Shown here one piece after another: positions 36,462 to 44,824 of a DNA stretch of 64,000 bases. Source of the stretch: Maribacter sp. (GTDB lineage Bacteria; Bacteroidota; Bacteroidia; Flavobacteriales; Flavobacteriaceae); the NCBI GenBank assembly GCA_011050675.1, contig DRFI01000005.1:1-64000 (forward strand). Direction: 5' to 3'. Each line of letters opens with the position of its first letter. Within the stretch, counting starts at the first letter, position 1. Under the pieces are notes generated by a model. That model saw only the letters and a program-made list of their open reading frames with translations. It did not search any database and was not told where the DNA came from. A program made the translations under genes and the position numbers.

Positions 36462-39008
36462 TTAAGCAGAGTTTCTACTTGCATTAATATTACCATAAAG
36501 AGACCTCGTTACAATTTTCTCATACAATTCTTTGTATTCGGTACCTTCTCCTATTCTTTGAAGTGCGTATTGTTGAATCACCAATAATGGCAACACAATG
36601 TTTTCACGAATTTTAATGGACTCCCTAGAGATAGCTTCTTTCTGCATTAAAAATTCCATTCCTGATAATTTCAAAAGCATTGCAGTTGAAAGCTTGTATT
36701 CTGCATGTAGAATTTCCCAGAAAGCACCATACTCTTCATTCTCCTTCATATAACTTGTCAGTTCAAAATAACATTTAGAAAGACTCATCATACTATTCAT
36801 CATTAAAGCTTGAAAGAATGGCACTTCTTCATATAATCGTTGTGCTTCTGCAAAACGACCGTCATCTTCCATTTTCTTTAAAGCAGTACCAATACCATAA
36901 TAGCCTGGCACATTTTGCTTCAATTGACTCCAAGACCCTACAAAAGAAATTGCTCTTAAATCTGACAATTCTAGTTTAGCCTTATTACCTCTTTTACCTG
37001 GTCTACTACCAATATTAGCTTTAGTATAATACTTAAGCGTACTCATATTTTCTAAGTACGACATAAACTTATCATGATGTTTTAAATCATCATACTTCTT
37101 AAAACTCAATTCAGATAATTCTTCTATTAAATCTCTATCCGCATCAGAAATAACAATTTCCTTATCTAAAATGGTATTAGACAAACCTGCCGTTAATAAC
37201 TGTTCACTGTTATAAATGAACTGCTCTTTTGTTCCGTAGGTACTAGTAATCGTCTGACCTTGTATTGTTAATTGAATTTCATTGTTTGCAACCTTATTAG
37301 TTTGTGCTGCATAAAAACGATGTGTTTTACCACCTCCTCTGGCTGGTGGCCCCCCTCTACCGTCAAAGAAAATAGCTGCAATATCATGTTCATCGCAAAC
37401 CTCTGAAAGTTCTTCTTTAGTTTTCAAAATTGACCAGTTCGCTTTTAAATAGCCACCATCCTTGGTACCATCAGAAAAACCGAGCATAATGGTCTGTTTT
37501 TTATTTCTGCTTTCTAAATGTGCTTTATACTCTGGTAAATTGAATAAGAACTGCATTGTAGCCTGCGCATTATCCATACCGTTCATGGTTTCAAACAATG
37601 GCACAATGTCAAATGTTATTTGCTTATCTGCCCAACCACACCATCTAAACAAGGCGTAAACAAAGAGAATAGAAAATATATCTTCAGAATTACTAATAAT
37701 ATACCTATTACAACCTTCTTCACCATTTTTATCTTGTATAGTCTGTAATTGAAGGATATTCTTGATGGTATCCTTTACAATTTCCTCGTCGTAATCATTT
37801 GCATTTAACTGTAAATTCTCATGTAACAGAATATCAATTAATCGCTCTTCGGTTAATTCACCCAGGTCTTCTTTAATTAAAGAATTCTTTTTCAAAACCT
37901 CTACCATAACCTTAGTATGCATACTATGGTCTTGTCTTATATCTATGGTAGCGAAATGAACTTTAAAAATCTTTACTTTATCAATAAATCGCTCTAGGTC
38001 TTTTAAGTAAAGTCCTTGATATTTTTCGATAAGTATAAGCCTAATCTCCTCTAACGGTAAAATTAAATCTTCATATCCAATATCCTTAGAGCTATCGAAC
38101 ATTGCCGTATACAAATTAGAACGCAGTTTTTGCAACGGATCCTGTACGTCTTTAAAAGTCAGTTTATGCACAAGACCTTTAAGGTCATTGTAATAACATT
38201 TCATTAATGTTAGACGTAACTCGTTCATTACATCTTTAGTGATGTCTGCTGTTACAAATGGATTTCCATCACGATCACCTCCAGGCCAAAAACCCAGCTT
38301 TACGATATTATGATTTTCAAACTGCTTAGAGCCAACGCTACCTTTAATATATGCATACATTTCGCCAATAGCGTCATAATACACATGTCTTAATGTATAG
38401 ATGATATTTTTAGCCTCATCTAACGGTGTCGGTTTTTTTGCATTAACCAAAGAAGTTAGTCCCAACTGCTGAAGCCCCACATCAATTTCATCTATTTTAT
38501 CTTCTAGAATCAATGTTCTAAGGTTTGTAATAATATCTAAAACAGCTGGTGTATAGAATTGTGTTGGGTGTGCGGTTAACACTATCCTTGCACTAAAGTT
38601 GCTTAGTTTATCCCAAATTGTATCCCATGAATTATTCTTTTCAACCAATTGAAAATAATCTTTCAAAGACAATGAACTAGAATGTTTATGCAATTTTGGA
38701 AATGCCGCATCTTCTACACTATCATAAAGAACTACTTGACGCTCTACGTATTGTATGATACGGAACATAAAATCTATTTGTTCCTTTTCTGATTTTATTT
38801 CTACAAAATTCTCGAAAAAATTCTCAAGAATCTCCTTCGGATTAAGACCGTTGCTCAACCCTTTTTCAGATTGATTTAGCAATAACGGAATTAACATACC
38901 TACATTTTCAATGTTCTTGTAGGGAAGATTAAGGAATAGACTGTTATAGACATTAAATTTATTTTGGACAGATTTCTTAAACTCCGCCAATCTTTCTTTT
39001 TGTTGCAT
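36462..39008 (-). CDS. ppc: Phosphoenolpyruvate carboxylase
   Basis: 848 residues. It carboxylates PEP to oxaloacetate to refill the citric acid cycle. Recognised motifs are VLTAHPTQ (catalytic His; most family members have HPTE), FWPGGDRDGNPFVT, and the glycine-rich catalytic loop FDGRGGPPARGGGKTH (more often GRGGxxxRGGGPTH). The C-terminus ends NINASRNSA in place of the usual (M/Q)NTG. These differences seem to be a lineage feature rather than decay, as the frame is intact. It forms a single-gene unit. Confidence 0.95.
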   Translation of the reverse strand: MQQKERLAEFKKSVQNKFNVYNSLFLNLPYKNIENVGMLIPLLLNQSEKGLSNGLNPKEILENFFENFVEIKSEKEQIDFMFRIIQYVERQVVLYDSVEDAAFPKLHKHSSSLSLKDYFQLVEKNNSWDTIWDKLSNFSARIVLTAHPTQFYTPAVLDIITNLRTLILEDKIDEIDVGLQQLGLTSLVNAKKPTPLDEAKNIIYTLRHVYYDAIGEMYAYIKGSVGSKQFENHNIVKLGFWPGGDRDGNPFVTADITKDVMNELRLTLMKCYYNDLKGLVHKLTFKDVQDPLQKLRSNLYTAMFDSSKDIGYEDLILPLEEIRLILIEKYQGLYLKDLERFIDKVKIFKVHFATIDIRQDHSMHTKVMVEVLKKNSLIKEDLGELTEERLIDILLHENLQLNANDYDEEIVKDTIKNILQLQTIQDKNGEEGCNRYIISNSEDIFSILFVYALFRWCGWADKQITFDIVPLFETMNGMDNAQATMQFLFNLPEYKAHLESRNKKQTIMLGFSDGTKDGGYLKANWSILKTKEELSEVCDEHDIAAIFFDGRGGPPARGGGKTHRFYAAQTNKVANNEIQLTIQGQTITSTYGTKEQFIYNSEQLLTAGLSNTILDKEIVISDADRDLIEELSELSFKKYDDLKHHDKFMSYLENMSTLKYYTKANIGSRPGKRGNKAKLELSDLRAISFVGSWSQLKQNVPGYYGIGTALKKMEDDGRFAEAQRLYEEVPFFQALMMNSMMSLSKCYFELTSYMKENEEYGAFWEILHAEYKLSTAMLLKLSGMEFLMQKEAISRESIKIRENIVLPLLVIQQYALQRIGEGTEYKELYEKIVTRSLYGNINASRNSA

Positions 39009-39302
39009 ATATCAAAAAATTTTGGGCACACCATTATAGTAAACTCGATAAAATTCGAACATAAATATCGCTAATCCTAGAGAACTTAGAGAATGATTTT
39101 TGTGAAATATCATATTCATAGAAGTATACCACAAAATTCCCTGTATTGGCAACAAATATTCCGTAAAACACCTAAAGCTACATACCTTTATAGTGTTAGT
39201 AAATAATAAATTTTTTCATTTTCATATAGTGTTCTCGTAAAAGAGTCTTGTTTCAATACAAGACTCTTTTTAGTTTATAAAGGTTTGAAAAAATAATTTA
39301 AA
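39009..39302. other. Intergenic region between ppc and the UDG-family gene
   Basis: 294 nt upstream of ppc (-) and downstream of the UDG-family gene (-). No ORF of note. It carries a hairpin terminator near its right end. A near-match TACCTTTA box faces the plus strand, which leaves room for a short RNA, but nothing firm is seen. Confidence 0.35.
39238..39275. terminator. Hairpin terminator beyond the UDG-family gene
   Basis: AAGAGTCTTGT pairs with ACAAGACTCTT (11 bp, 6-nt loop). The stronger U-run (CTTTTTAGTTT) is on the plus strand; the minus side has only TTTTAC. It can end the UDG-family gene, but its better orientation is plus, where no gene is known. Confidence 0.65.
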
Positions 39303-39971
39303 TTAGAAATAAGCGCTATACTGAAGTACTCTAAAATCTACTGTATTAAAAGTAGGATCTTCTTTTTTCATTCTCTTATAACTTTCAAGACTACCAACTG
39401 CTCTATTTGCCGCACCAGAAGGTGCTATTAAGGATACTGTCTTTATTAATTTATTTGTAGAAGGATGAGTAAACTCATGTATTTTAGGTACCTCATTAGA
39501 AATTCTTTTCAGCACAACAGAATTTTCCTTTAAGTGTTTTCTAAAAAAATACTCAGGTCCGTTCTTGCTGTTCCCTCCTGTAAATAGAAGTGTATTTACA
39601 TTGGGGTATTTTTCTAAATAACGTAATACATTTCTTAAAACTACATTCTGCATTCCAATGTCAGATGCATCTATTTTCTCGCGTTCTGCTGAGGCTACTA
39701 TATCACAAACACCTATACCTCTAGATTTTAAAAAAGTTTTGCGCTGCTCTATTGCGGTTACCGTTGTTTCGAACTTAAGATTTAAATTAAAAATATTATC
39801 TAAAATTGGCCACAACTGACCATTTTTACTGCCGTAACAAAAATTAACATCGCCTTTCTTTAGTTCTCCAGTTGTAAAACGAGGGGGCGGTAATGTACCA
39901 ACGATAAGCTTTAAGGTAGTATCATCGATAAATGGGGCATATGGGTGAGTGTGTTCAAAAACGTTTTGCAT
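39303..39971 (-). CDS. Uracil-DNA glycosylase family protein
   Basis: 222 residues. The start HTHPYAPFIDDTTLKLIVGTLPPPRF contains the GTLPPP loop in the position of the catalytic water-binding motif of the UDG superfamily. Near the C-terminus LIAPSGAANRAVG resembles the DNA-intercalation loop. The central LLFTGGNSKNGPEYF carries the usual beta-strand-Asn/Gly stretch. It likely excises a damaged base, but the substrate (uracil or hypoxanthine) is not clear and the family branch is poorly studied. It is divergent from the bTHX gene. Confidence 0.8.
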   Translation of the reverse strand: MQNVFEHTHPYAPFIDDTTLKLIVGTLPPPRFTTGELKKGDVNFCYGSKNGQLWPILDNIFNLNLKFETTVTAIEQRKTFLKSRGIGVCDIVASAEREKIDASDIGMQNVVLRNVLRYLEKYPNVNTLLFTGGNSKNGPEYFFRKHLKENSVVLKRISNEVPKIHEFTHPSTNKLIKTVSLIAPSGAANRAVGSLESYKRMKKEDPTFNTVDFRVLQYSAYF

Positions 39972-40054
39972 TATATTTTAATTCTCTTGAGCTCATTGAA
40001 AAGACAAATCATTACTAAATTACTAACTTTAAAAGAAAGTAAAGAAATAGAGAT

Positions 40055-40183
40055 ATGGGTAAAGGAGATAAGAAATCGAAAAAAGGGAAAATATCAAACA
40101 ATTCTTATGGAGCAAGAAGACCTCGTAAAATTAAAAAAAGACCTACAATTGAAGAAAAAATAAAAGTAAGTAAGAAGAAATAA
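40055..40183 (+). CDS. Ribosomal protein bTHX (30S protein THX)
   Basis: A 42-residue, very basic peptide starting MGKGDKKSKKGKISNNSYG and continuing ARRPRKIKKRP. It matches the Thx family, which sits in a cavity of the 30S head in Thermus and is common in Bacteroidota. It is too short for ordinary ORF cut-offs and is partly masked by a longer meaningless frame. It is followed 5 nt later by the convergent lipoprotein gene. Confidence 0.88.
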   Translation: MGKGDKKSKKGKISNNSYGARRPRKIKKRPTIEEKIKVSKKK

Positions 40184-40188
40184 CTTAT

Positions 40189-40551
40189 TTAGTCAATTCT
40201 AAAAGTAACATCTACTTTATTTTCTTCATCTAAAGAAATTTCATAAGTATAAAAACCCATTGGCAATGAGTCATATGACACTTCTGTTGGAATATAATTT
40301 AAACTGGTAGAATCTGTTTGTATACTAATTGCCACATTTGAAGATGCAGTTTCGAATTCCAAATATTCAGAGAATTTACCTGCTTCTACATTCTCATAAA
40401 CGGTATCTTTCTGTGCAATTCGCACTTCTGTAAATAAGAGTTCTGTACTATTCTGAATACGAATATTAACAAAGTTAAATTCATCATCTCTATCTGTACA
40501 AGATAATAACGTTACAACACAAATAACTGCAAGTAAAAAAACCCTTTTCAT
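40189..40551 (-). CDS. Small hypothetical lipoprotein
   Basis: 120 residues with a lipoprotein signal (MKRVFLLAVICVVTLLSC, Cys 18 as lipid site, followed by TDRDDEF). The mature part is rich in beta strands and acidic residues (FVNIRIQNSTELLFTEVRI, YTYEISLDEENKVDVTFR). I do not recognise the family. It lies between bTHX and yaaA and shares strand with yaaA, 47 nt downstream of it. Confidence 0.75.
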   Translation of the reverse strand: MKRVFLLAVICVVTLLSCTDRDDEFNFVNIRIQNSTELLFTEVRIAQKDTVYENVEAGKFSEYLEFETASSNVAISIQTDSTSLNYIPTEVSYDSLPMGFYTYEISLDEENKVDVTFRID

Positions 40552-40598
40552 AAACGTATTTTATATATACTTAAGAACGAAAAAGAGTAGATAATATT

Positions 40599-41360
40599 TT
40601 ATCTTATAAAGACGGGTTGATTTTCTTTTAATGTATGCTCTTGACTAAATTCATAATCATCTAGATTAAACCCTTTTATATCTGACAGTGTTTTTGCATC
40701 TGCGTCTAGTATATATCTTACCATAGCACCTCTAGCCTTTTTAGCAAAGAAGCTGATAATCTTTAATTTATCATTCTTCCAATCTTTAAAAATTGGCGTA
40801 ATTATTTCTGCTTTGATATTCTTTGGCTGCAAAGCACTATAGTATTCATTACTCGCTAAATTAACCAGCAACTCACCCTCTATCATTTCATTATTTAAAT
40901 AATCGGTAAGTCTACTACCCCAATATTCATATAGGTTTTTATTTCTGCCAATTTTCAATGAAGTACCCATTTCTAAACGATAAGGCTGCATTAAATCTAA
41001 TGGTTTTAAAACACCATATTGCCCAGATAAAATTCGAAGTGTTTGTTGTAGTTTTTCGATTTTATCTTCAGATAGAGTATAGGCATCTAAACCTTGATAC
41101 ACATCTCCACTAAACGCAAATATTGCAGGTCTTGAATTTTCTGGTGTAAAAGGAATATTAAAATCTTGATTTCTCTGCCAATTCAATTGTGCCAGATTAT
41201 CTGAAATCGACATTAATTCTGAAAGCGCTTTCGGCTTCTTCTTCTTTAATATCTTATTCAGCTTTTCCGCGTCCTCTATAAATTCTGGCGAGGTATATGT
41301 TGCTGTAGCAAGTTCAGCTTCATAGTTCAATGACTTAGCCGGAGAAATAACAATTTTCAT
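40599..41360 (-). CDS. yaaA: Peroxide stress protein YaaA (DUF328)
   Basis: 253 residues. The start [14 protein letters not shown], the motifs [11 protein letters not shown] and [23 protein letters not shown], and the basic C-terminal [14 protein letters not shown] are characteristic. In E. coli YaaA limits Fenton damage by lowering free iron and is a DNA-binding protein. The gene has a TAnnTTTG box only 4 nt before its ATG, suggesting a leaderless mRNA. Confidence 0.95.
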   Translation of the reverse strand: MKIVISPAKSLNYEAELATATYTSPEFIEDAEKLNKILKKKKPKALSELMSISDNLAQLNWQRNQDFNIPFTPENSRPAIFAFSGDVYQGLDAYTLSEDKIEKLQQTLRILSGQYGVLKPLDLMQPYRLEMGTSLKIGRNKNLYEYWGSRLTDYLNNEMIEGELLVNLASNEYYSALQPKNIKAEIITPIFKDWKNDKLKIISFFAKKARGAMVRYILDADAKTLSDIKGFNLDDYEFSQEHTLKENQPVFIR

Positions 41361-41364
41361 AGTG

Positions 41365-41372
41365 CAAATTTA
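41365..41372 (-). promoter_or_regulatory. yaaA -7 box TAAATTTG
   Basis: An exact TAnnTTTG match with just CACT between its G and the yaaA ATG (41358-41360). Transcription would start at or within 2 nt of the start codon. No TTTG is found at -33. Confidence 0.5.
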
Positions 41373-41450
41373 GTAGCTCAAAAATAAAAAGGATAAAGTG
41401 GAAGACCTACAAAAGATAAAAAAGAGTTTAAATAGTGGTATTGAGAAATC

Positions 41451-42479
41451 TTATTCTGTGCTTTTCTTACTATAACTACGCCATTTTTCGATAGCATTTG
41501 TCATGTCTTCTGGCACTTCTGAATCGAAACTCATGTGTTCACCGGTTACAGGGTGTATAAAGCCCAATGTCTTGGCATGTAATGCCTGTCTTGGCAATAA
41601 CTTAAAGGTGTTATCTACAAATTGCTTGTATTTAGTAAATGTTGTTCCTTTTAGAATCTTTTCTCCTCCATAACGCTCATCATTAAATAAGGTATGCCCT
41701 ATGTATTTCATATGCACACGAATTTGGTGTGTTCTTCCTGTCTCTAATTTACATGACACTAGGGTAACATAACCCAACCTTTCCAATACTTTAAAATGAG
41801 TAACCGCTTCTTTACCTTCTTCACCATCTGGAAAAACATGCATCTGTAGGCGATTCTTTGGATTTCTACCTACATTACCTATAACCGTACCCTCGTCTTC
41901 TTCTACATTACCCCAAACCAAAGCAATATATTCACGCTCAGAAGTCTTATCAAAAAATTGCTTTGCCAAATGCGTCATAGCGGCTTCTGTTTTTGCCACT
42001 ACTAAAAGACCTGAAGTATCCTTATCTATACGATGAACCAAACCTGGTCTCTCGTTACTATTAGATGGTAAATTATCAGTATGAAAAATAAGTGCGTTTA
42101 TTAATGTTCCTGAATAATTTCCATGCCCAGGGTGTACTACCATACCAGCAGGTTTATTCACGATTAACAAAACATCGTCTTCATAGACGATATCTAAAGG
42201 AATATCCTCTGGCACCAACAAGAATTCATGTGGCGGATGTTCAAACAACACCTTAACCTCATCTCCTGCTTTTACCTTATAATTAGATTTTACAATCTGC
42301 TCATTGACCCAAACGTTTCCGTTTTTAGCTGATTGTTGTATTTTATTTCGGGTTGCATTTTCAATGAAATTCATTAAAAATTTATCTACCCTTAACGGTT
42401 CTTGACCTTTTGACGCTACTATTTTATGATGCTCAAAAAGCTCTCCATCTTCATTCTCTGGCTGCTCAATATTCTCCAT
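41451..42479 (-). CDS. RluA family pseudouridine synthase (RluD-like)
   Basis: 342 residues. An N-terminal S4 RNA-binding domain (LRVDKFLMNFIENATRNKIQQS, then GNVWVNEQIVKSNYKVKAGDEV) is followed by the catalytic domain with VVHPGHGNYSGTL, GLVHRIDKDTSGLLVVAKT (catalytic Asp), and LETGRTHQIRVHMKYIGH. This layout is that of RluD, which modifies helix 69 of 23S rRNA; RluC cannot be excluded. It directly abuts the PASTA gene (stop and start adjacent). Confidence 0.95.
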   Translation of the reverse strand: MENIEQPENEDGELFEHHKIVASKGQEPLRVDKFLMNFIENATRNKIQQSAKNGNVWVNEQIVKSNYKVKAGDEVKVLFEHPPHEFLLVPEDIPLDIVYEDDVLLIVNKPAGMVVHPGHGNYSGTLINALIFHTDNLPSNSNERPGLVHRIDKDTSGLLVVAKTEAAMTHLAKQFFDKTSEREYIALVWGNVEEDEGTVIGNVGRNPKNRLQMHVFPDGEEGKEAVTHFKVLERLGYVTLVSCKLETGRTHQIRVHMKYIGHTLFNDERYGGEKILKGTTFTKYKQFVDNTFKLLPRQALHAKTLGFIHPVTGEHMSFDSEVPEDMTNAIEKWRSYSKKSTE

Positions 42480-43070
42480 CTAATCTTCAGATTCCGATTT
42501 AATTACTGCTCTTTCTGTAATACTACCATTACCACAGATCAATTCTATTTTGGATGTTTTTGGTAATTTATCACCAGGCTTAATATACTTGCCTTTGAAT
42601 TTTATTTGATATACCATATCCTTTCCTAATTCATCTACATAAGTTACCCGTTGCACATCTAAACCAACAGCTTTTAACATTGAAGAGGCGTTACGCTTGG
42701 TAACTTGAATGATTTTCGGAACGGTAACTTTTTTATATCCCGATGGATTCACCGTAAAATATATCTTTCTATTTTCTTTTACTTTTGATCCCGCAGAAGG
42801 GTTTTGTTCAATAATAGAAAATCTTGGATAGTCTGGGTTATAATTCGCAGAATCCAATACTTCATATCTTAAGCCAGCTTCTTCAATTGATTTTCTCATA
42901 TCCATAACAGATTTTTTTGAAAAATCTGGTACTTCTACAAACTCACCATGGTTAGTAGTACTGTTTAGGTATCTTAATGTGACAAAAATCACAATAATTA
43001 ACACTAACAACGCAAGACCTAATTGAATTAAAAAGGTTTTACTTTTTAAAAAATTGAAAAAATTCTTCAT
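42480..43070 (-). CDS. PASTA domain membrane protein
   Basis: 196 residues from ATG 43070 (MKNFFNFLKSKTFLIQLG); the longer frame start is unlikely. One transmembrane helix (LIQLGLALLVLIIVIFVTL) is followed by two to three PASTA repeats: GEFVEVPDFSKKSVMDMRKS, IEQNPSAGSKVKENRKIYF and KVTVPKIIQVTKRNASSML. PASTA domains bind uncrosslinked peptidoglycan or muropeptides. Here no kinase or transpeptidase domain is attached. It is divergent from ddl, a peptidoglycan-precursor gene, 172 nt away. Confidence 0.9.
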   Translation of the reverse strand: MKNFFNFLKSKTFLIQLGLALLVLIIVIFVTLRYLNSTTNHGEFVEVPDFSKKSVMDMRKSIEEAGLRYEVLDSANYNPDYPRFSIIEQNPSAGSKVKENRKIYFTVNPSGYKKVTVPKIIQVTKRNASSMLKAVGLDVQRVTYVDELGKDMVYQIKFKGKYIKPGDKLPKTSKIELICGNGSITERAVIKSESED

Positions 43071-43088
43071 ACTTATTATTTGACCCGA

Positions 43089-43096
43089 CAAATATA
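43089..43096 (-). promoter_or_regulatory. Promoter box of the PASTA-rluD unit, TATATTTG
   Basis: An exact minus-strand TAnnTTTG match, 18 nt before the ATG at 43070. It supports that ATG as the real start. A -33 element is not obvious. Confidence 0.45.
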
Positions 43097-43242
43097 GTAA
43101 ATGCCCCCATACCATTCTACGGCTTCTGTTTATAGTTACTTGATACCTAAAAATTAATTCTATTTGTATTAATGCTGATTGTTTTCTTTTTTATTTTATT
43201 TCAATGCTTCATCTTTGCTTTAACATTCTTAATAGACCATAA

Positions 43243-44217
43243 ATGAAAAAAAATATAGCAATTATAATGGGCGGTTATTCTAGTGAATATAAAATATCGC
43301 TTAAAAGTGGCAATGTGGTCTATAACTACCTGAACAAAGAAAAATTTAATCTTTATAGAATACATATTTTCAAAAACAAGTGGGTTTATGTCGATGATGC
43401 AGATAATGAAACTCCTATAGATCGCAACGATTTCTCGATACCTAAAAACGGTAATTCAATAACATTTGATTGTGTTTTTAATGCTATACATGGTTCACCT
43501 GGTGAAGATGGATTAATGCAAGCTTATTTTGAATTACTAGGGATTAAGCATACTACATGCAATTTCTACCAAGCGGCACTTACATTCAATAAAAGAGATT
43601 TATTAAGTGTATTAAAACCGTACGGAATTAAAGCTGCACCATCATATTATCTAAACTTGGGCGATACTATCAATGAGACTGAAATTATTAATAAGGTTAA
43701 GCTTCCTTGTTTCGTAAAGGCAAACAAATCTGGAAGCAGCTATGGAATTACTAAAGTATATGAGGCTGCTGAACTTAAAGGCGCCATTGAAACTGCCTAT
43801 AAAGAAGATGATGAAATTATAATTGAAGGTTTCCTTGAAGGAACAGAAGTTTCTGTTGGTGTTTTAAAATTAAATGGTATAACCACTGTTTTACCTATTA
43901 CTGAAATAGTTACTGAAAATGACTTCTTTGATTACGAAGCTAAATATGAAGGTAAATCTCAAGAAATAACTCCTGCAAGAATAACCCCCATACAATTAGA
44001 GAATGTTACCATCGCATCTAAAAAAATATACGATGTTTTAAAAATGACAGGTTTTTCTAGAAGCGAATTTATATTTATTGGCAATGAACCTTTCTTGTTA
44101 GAAATGAATACAACACCTGGTTTAACTACAGAGAGTATATTACCACAACAAGCTAAAGAAGCTCGTATTGAGTTAGGTATGTTATTTGAACATGCAATTA
44201 CAGAAGCATTATCTTAA
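43243..44217 (+). CDS. ddl: D-alanine--D-alanine ligase
   Basis: 324 residues, an ATP-grasp enzyme that makes the D-Ala-D-Ala end of peptidoglycan precursors. It begins MKKNIAIIMGGYSSEYKISL, and shows NAIHGSPGEDGLMQAYFELLGI, CFVKANKSGSSYGITKV, EGFLEGTEVSVGVL, and the metal-binding FLLEMNTTPGLT. It starts the ddl-coaD pair, divergent from the PASTA gene. Transcription is probably from a near-consensus box, CATCTTTG, about 25 nt upstream. Confidence 0.97.
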   Translation: MKKNIAIIMGGYSSEYKISLKSGNVVYNYLNKEKFNLYRIHIFKNKWVYVDDADNETPIDRNDFSIPKNGNSITFDCVFNAIHGSPGEDGLMQAYFELLGIKHTTCNFYQAALTFNKRDLLSVLKPYGIKAAPSYYLNLGDTINETEIINKVKLPCFVKANKSGSSYGITKVYEAAELKGAIETAYKEDDEIIIEGFLEGTEVSVGVLKLNGITTVLPITEIVTENDFFDYEAKYEGKSQEITPARITPIQLENVTIASKKIYDVLKMTGFSRSEFIFIGNEPFLLEMNTTPGLTTESILPQQAKEARIELGMLFEHAITEALS

Positions 44218-44248
44218 AATACCTATATTTAAAAAGTAAAACCCACCT

Positions 44249-44701
44249 ATGAGACGCGCAATATTCCCAGGTTCTTTTGATCCTTTAACTTTAGGTCATC
44301 ATGATATTATTATGCGTGGCATAACTCTGTTCGATGAAATAATTATTGCTATTGGTAAGAATGCCGATAAAAAATACATGTTCAGTTTAGAGCAGCGTAT
44401 CGCTTTTATAGAAGAATCATTTAAAGATGTTCCTTCCATATCAGTAAAATCATATGTAGGTCTTACAGTGGATTTTTGTAAGAAAGAAGATGCAAATTTT
44501 ATTTTAAGAGGATTAAGAAACCCTGGAGATTTTGAATTTGAGAAGGCAATTGCCCATACAAATAGAAAATTATCTGAGATAGAAACCGTGTTTTTATTGA
44601 CCTCATCGGGTAAATCATACATAAGTTCCTCTATTGTAAGAGACGTAATTCGCAATGGTGGTGATTATACGGGCTTAGTACCCGATTCTGTAAGAAAATA
44701 G
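44249..44701 (+). CDS. coaD: Phosphopantetheine adenylyltransferase
   Basis: 150 residues, the penultimate enzyme of coenzyme A synthesis. The nucleotidyltransferase start RRAIFPGSFDPLTLGHHDII (HxGH-type), LRGLRNPGDFEFE, and the SSGKSYISSSIVRDVIRNGGD motif are diagnostic. It follows ddl after 31 nt on the same strand, a pair often found in Bacteroidota. Confidence 0.97.
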   Translation: MRRAIFPGSFDPLTLGHHDIIMRGITLFDEIIIAIGKNADKKYMFSLEQRIAFIEESFKDVPSISVKSYVGLTVDFCKKEDANFILRGLRNPGDFEFEKAIAHTNRKLSEIETVFLLTSSGKSYISSSIVRDVIRNGGDYTGLVPDSVRK

Positions 44702-44824
44702 ATGTAGTTCATCGGCCTCACAACAACATAGGCCATTTCAACCACACCTTTTCGCAAAAACACAACAATTTATATTCATAAGATAGAATATTCCTATAAA
44801 TTAGTAGGAAAATTCTGTCCACCT

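Noticed and set aside
39945..40163. 72-residue plus-strand frame upstream of the lipoprotein gene
   Set aside because: It overlaps bTHX in another frame and has no recognisable protein features.
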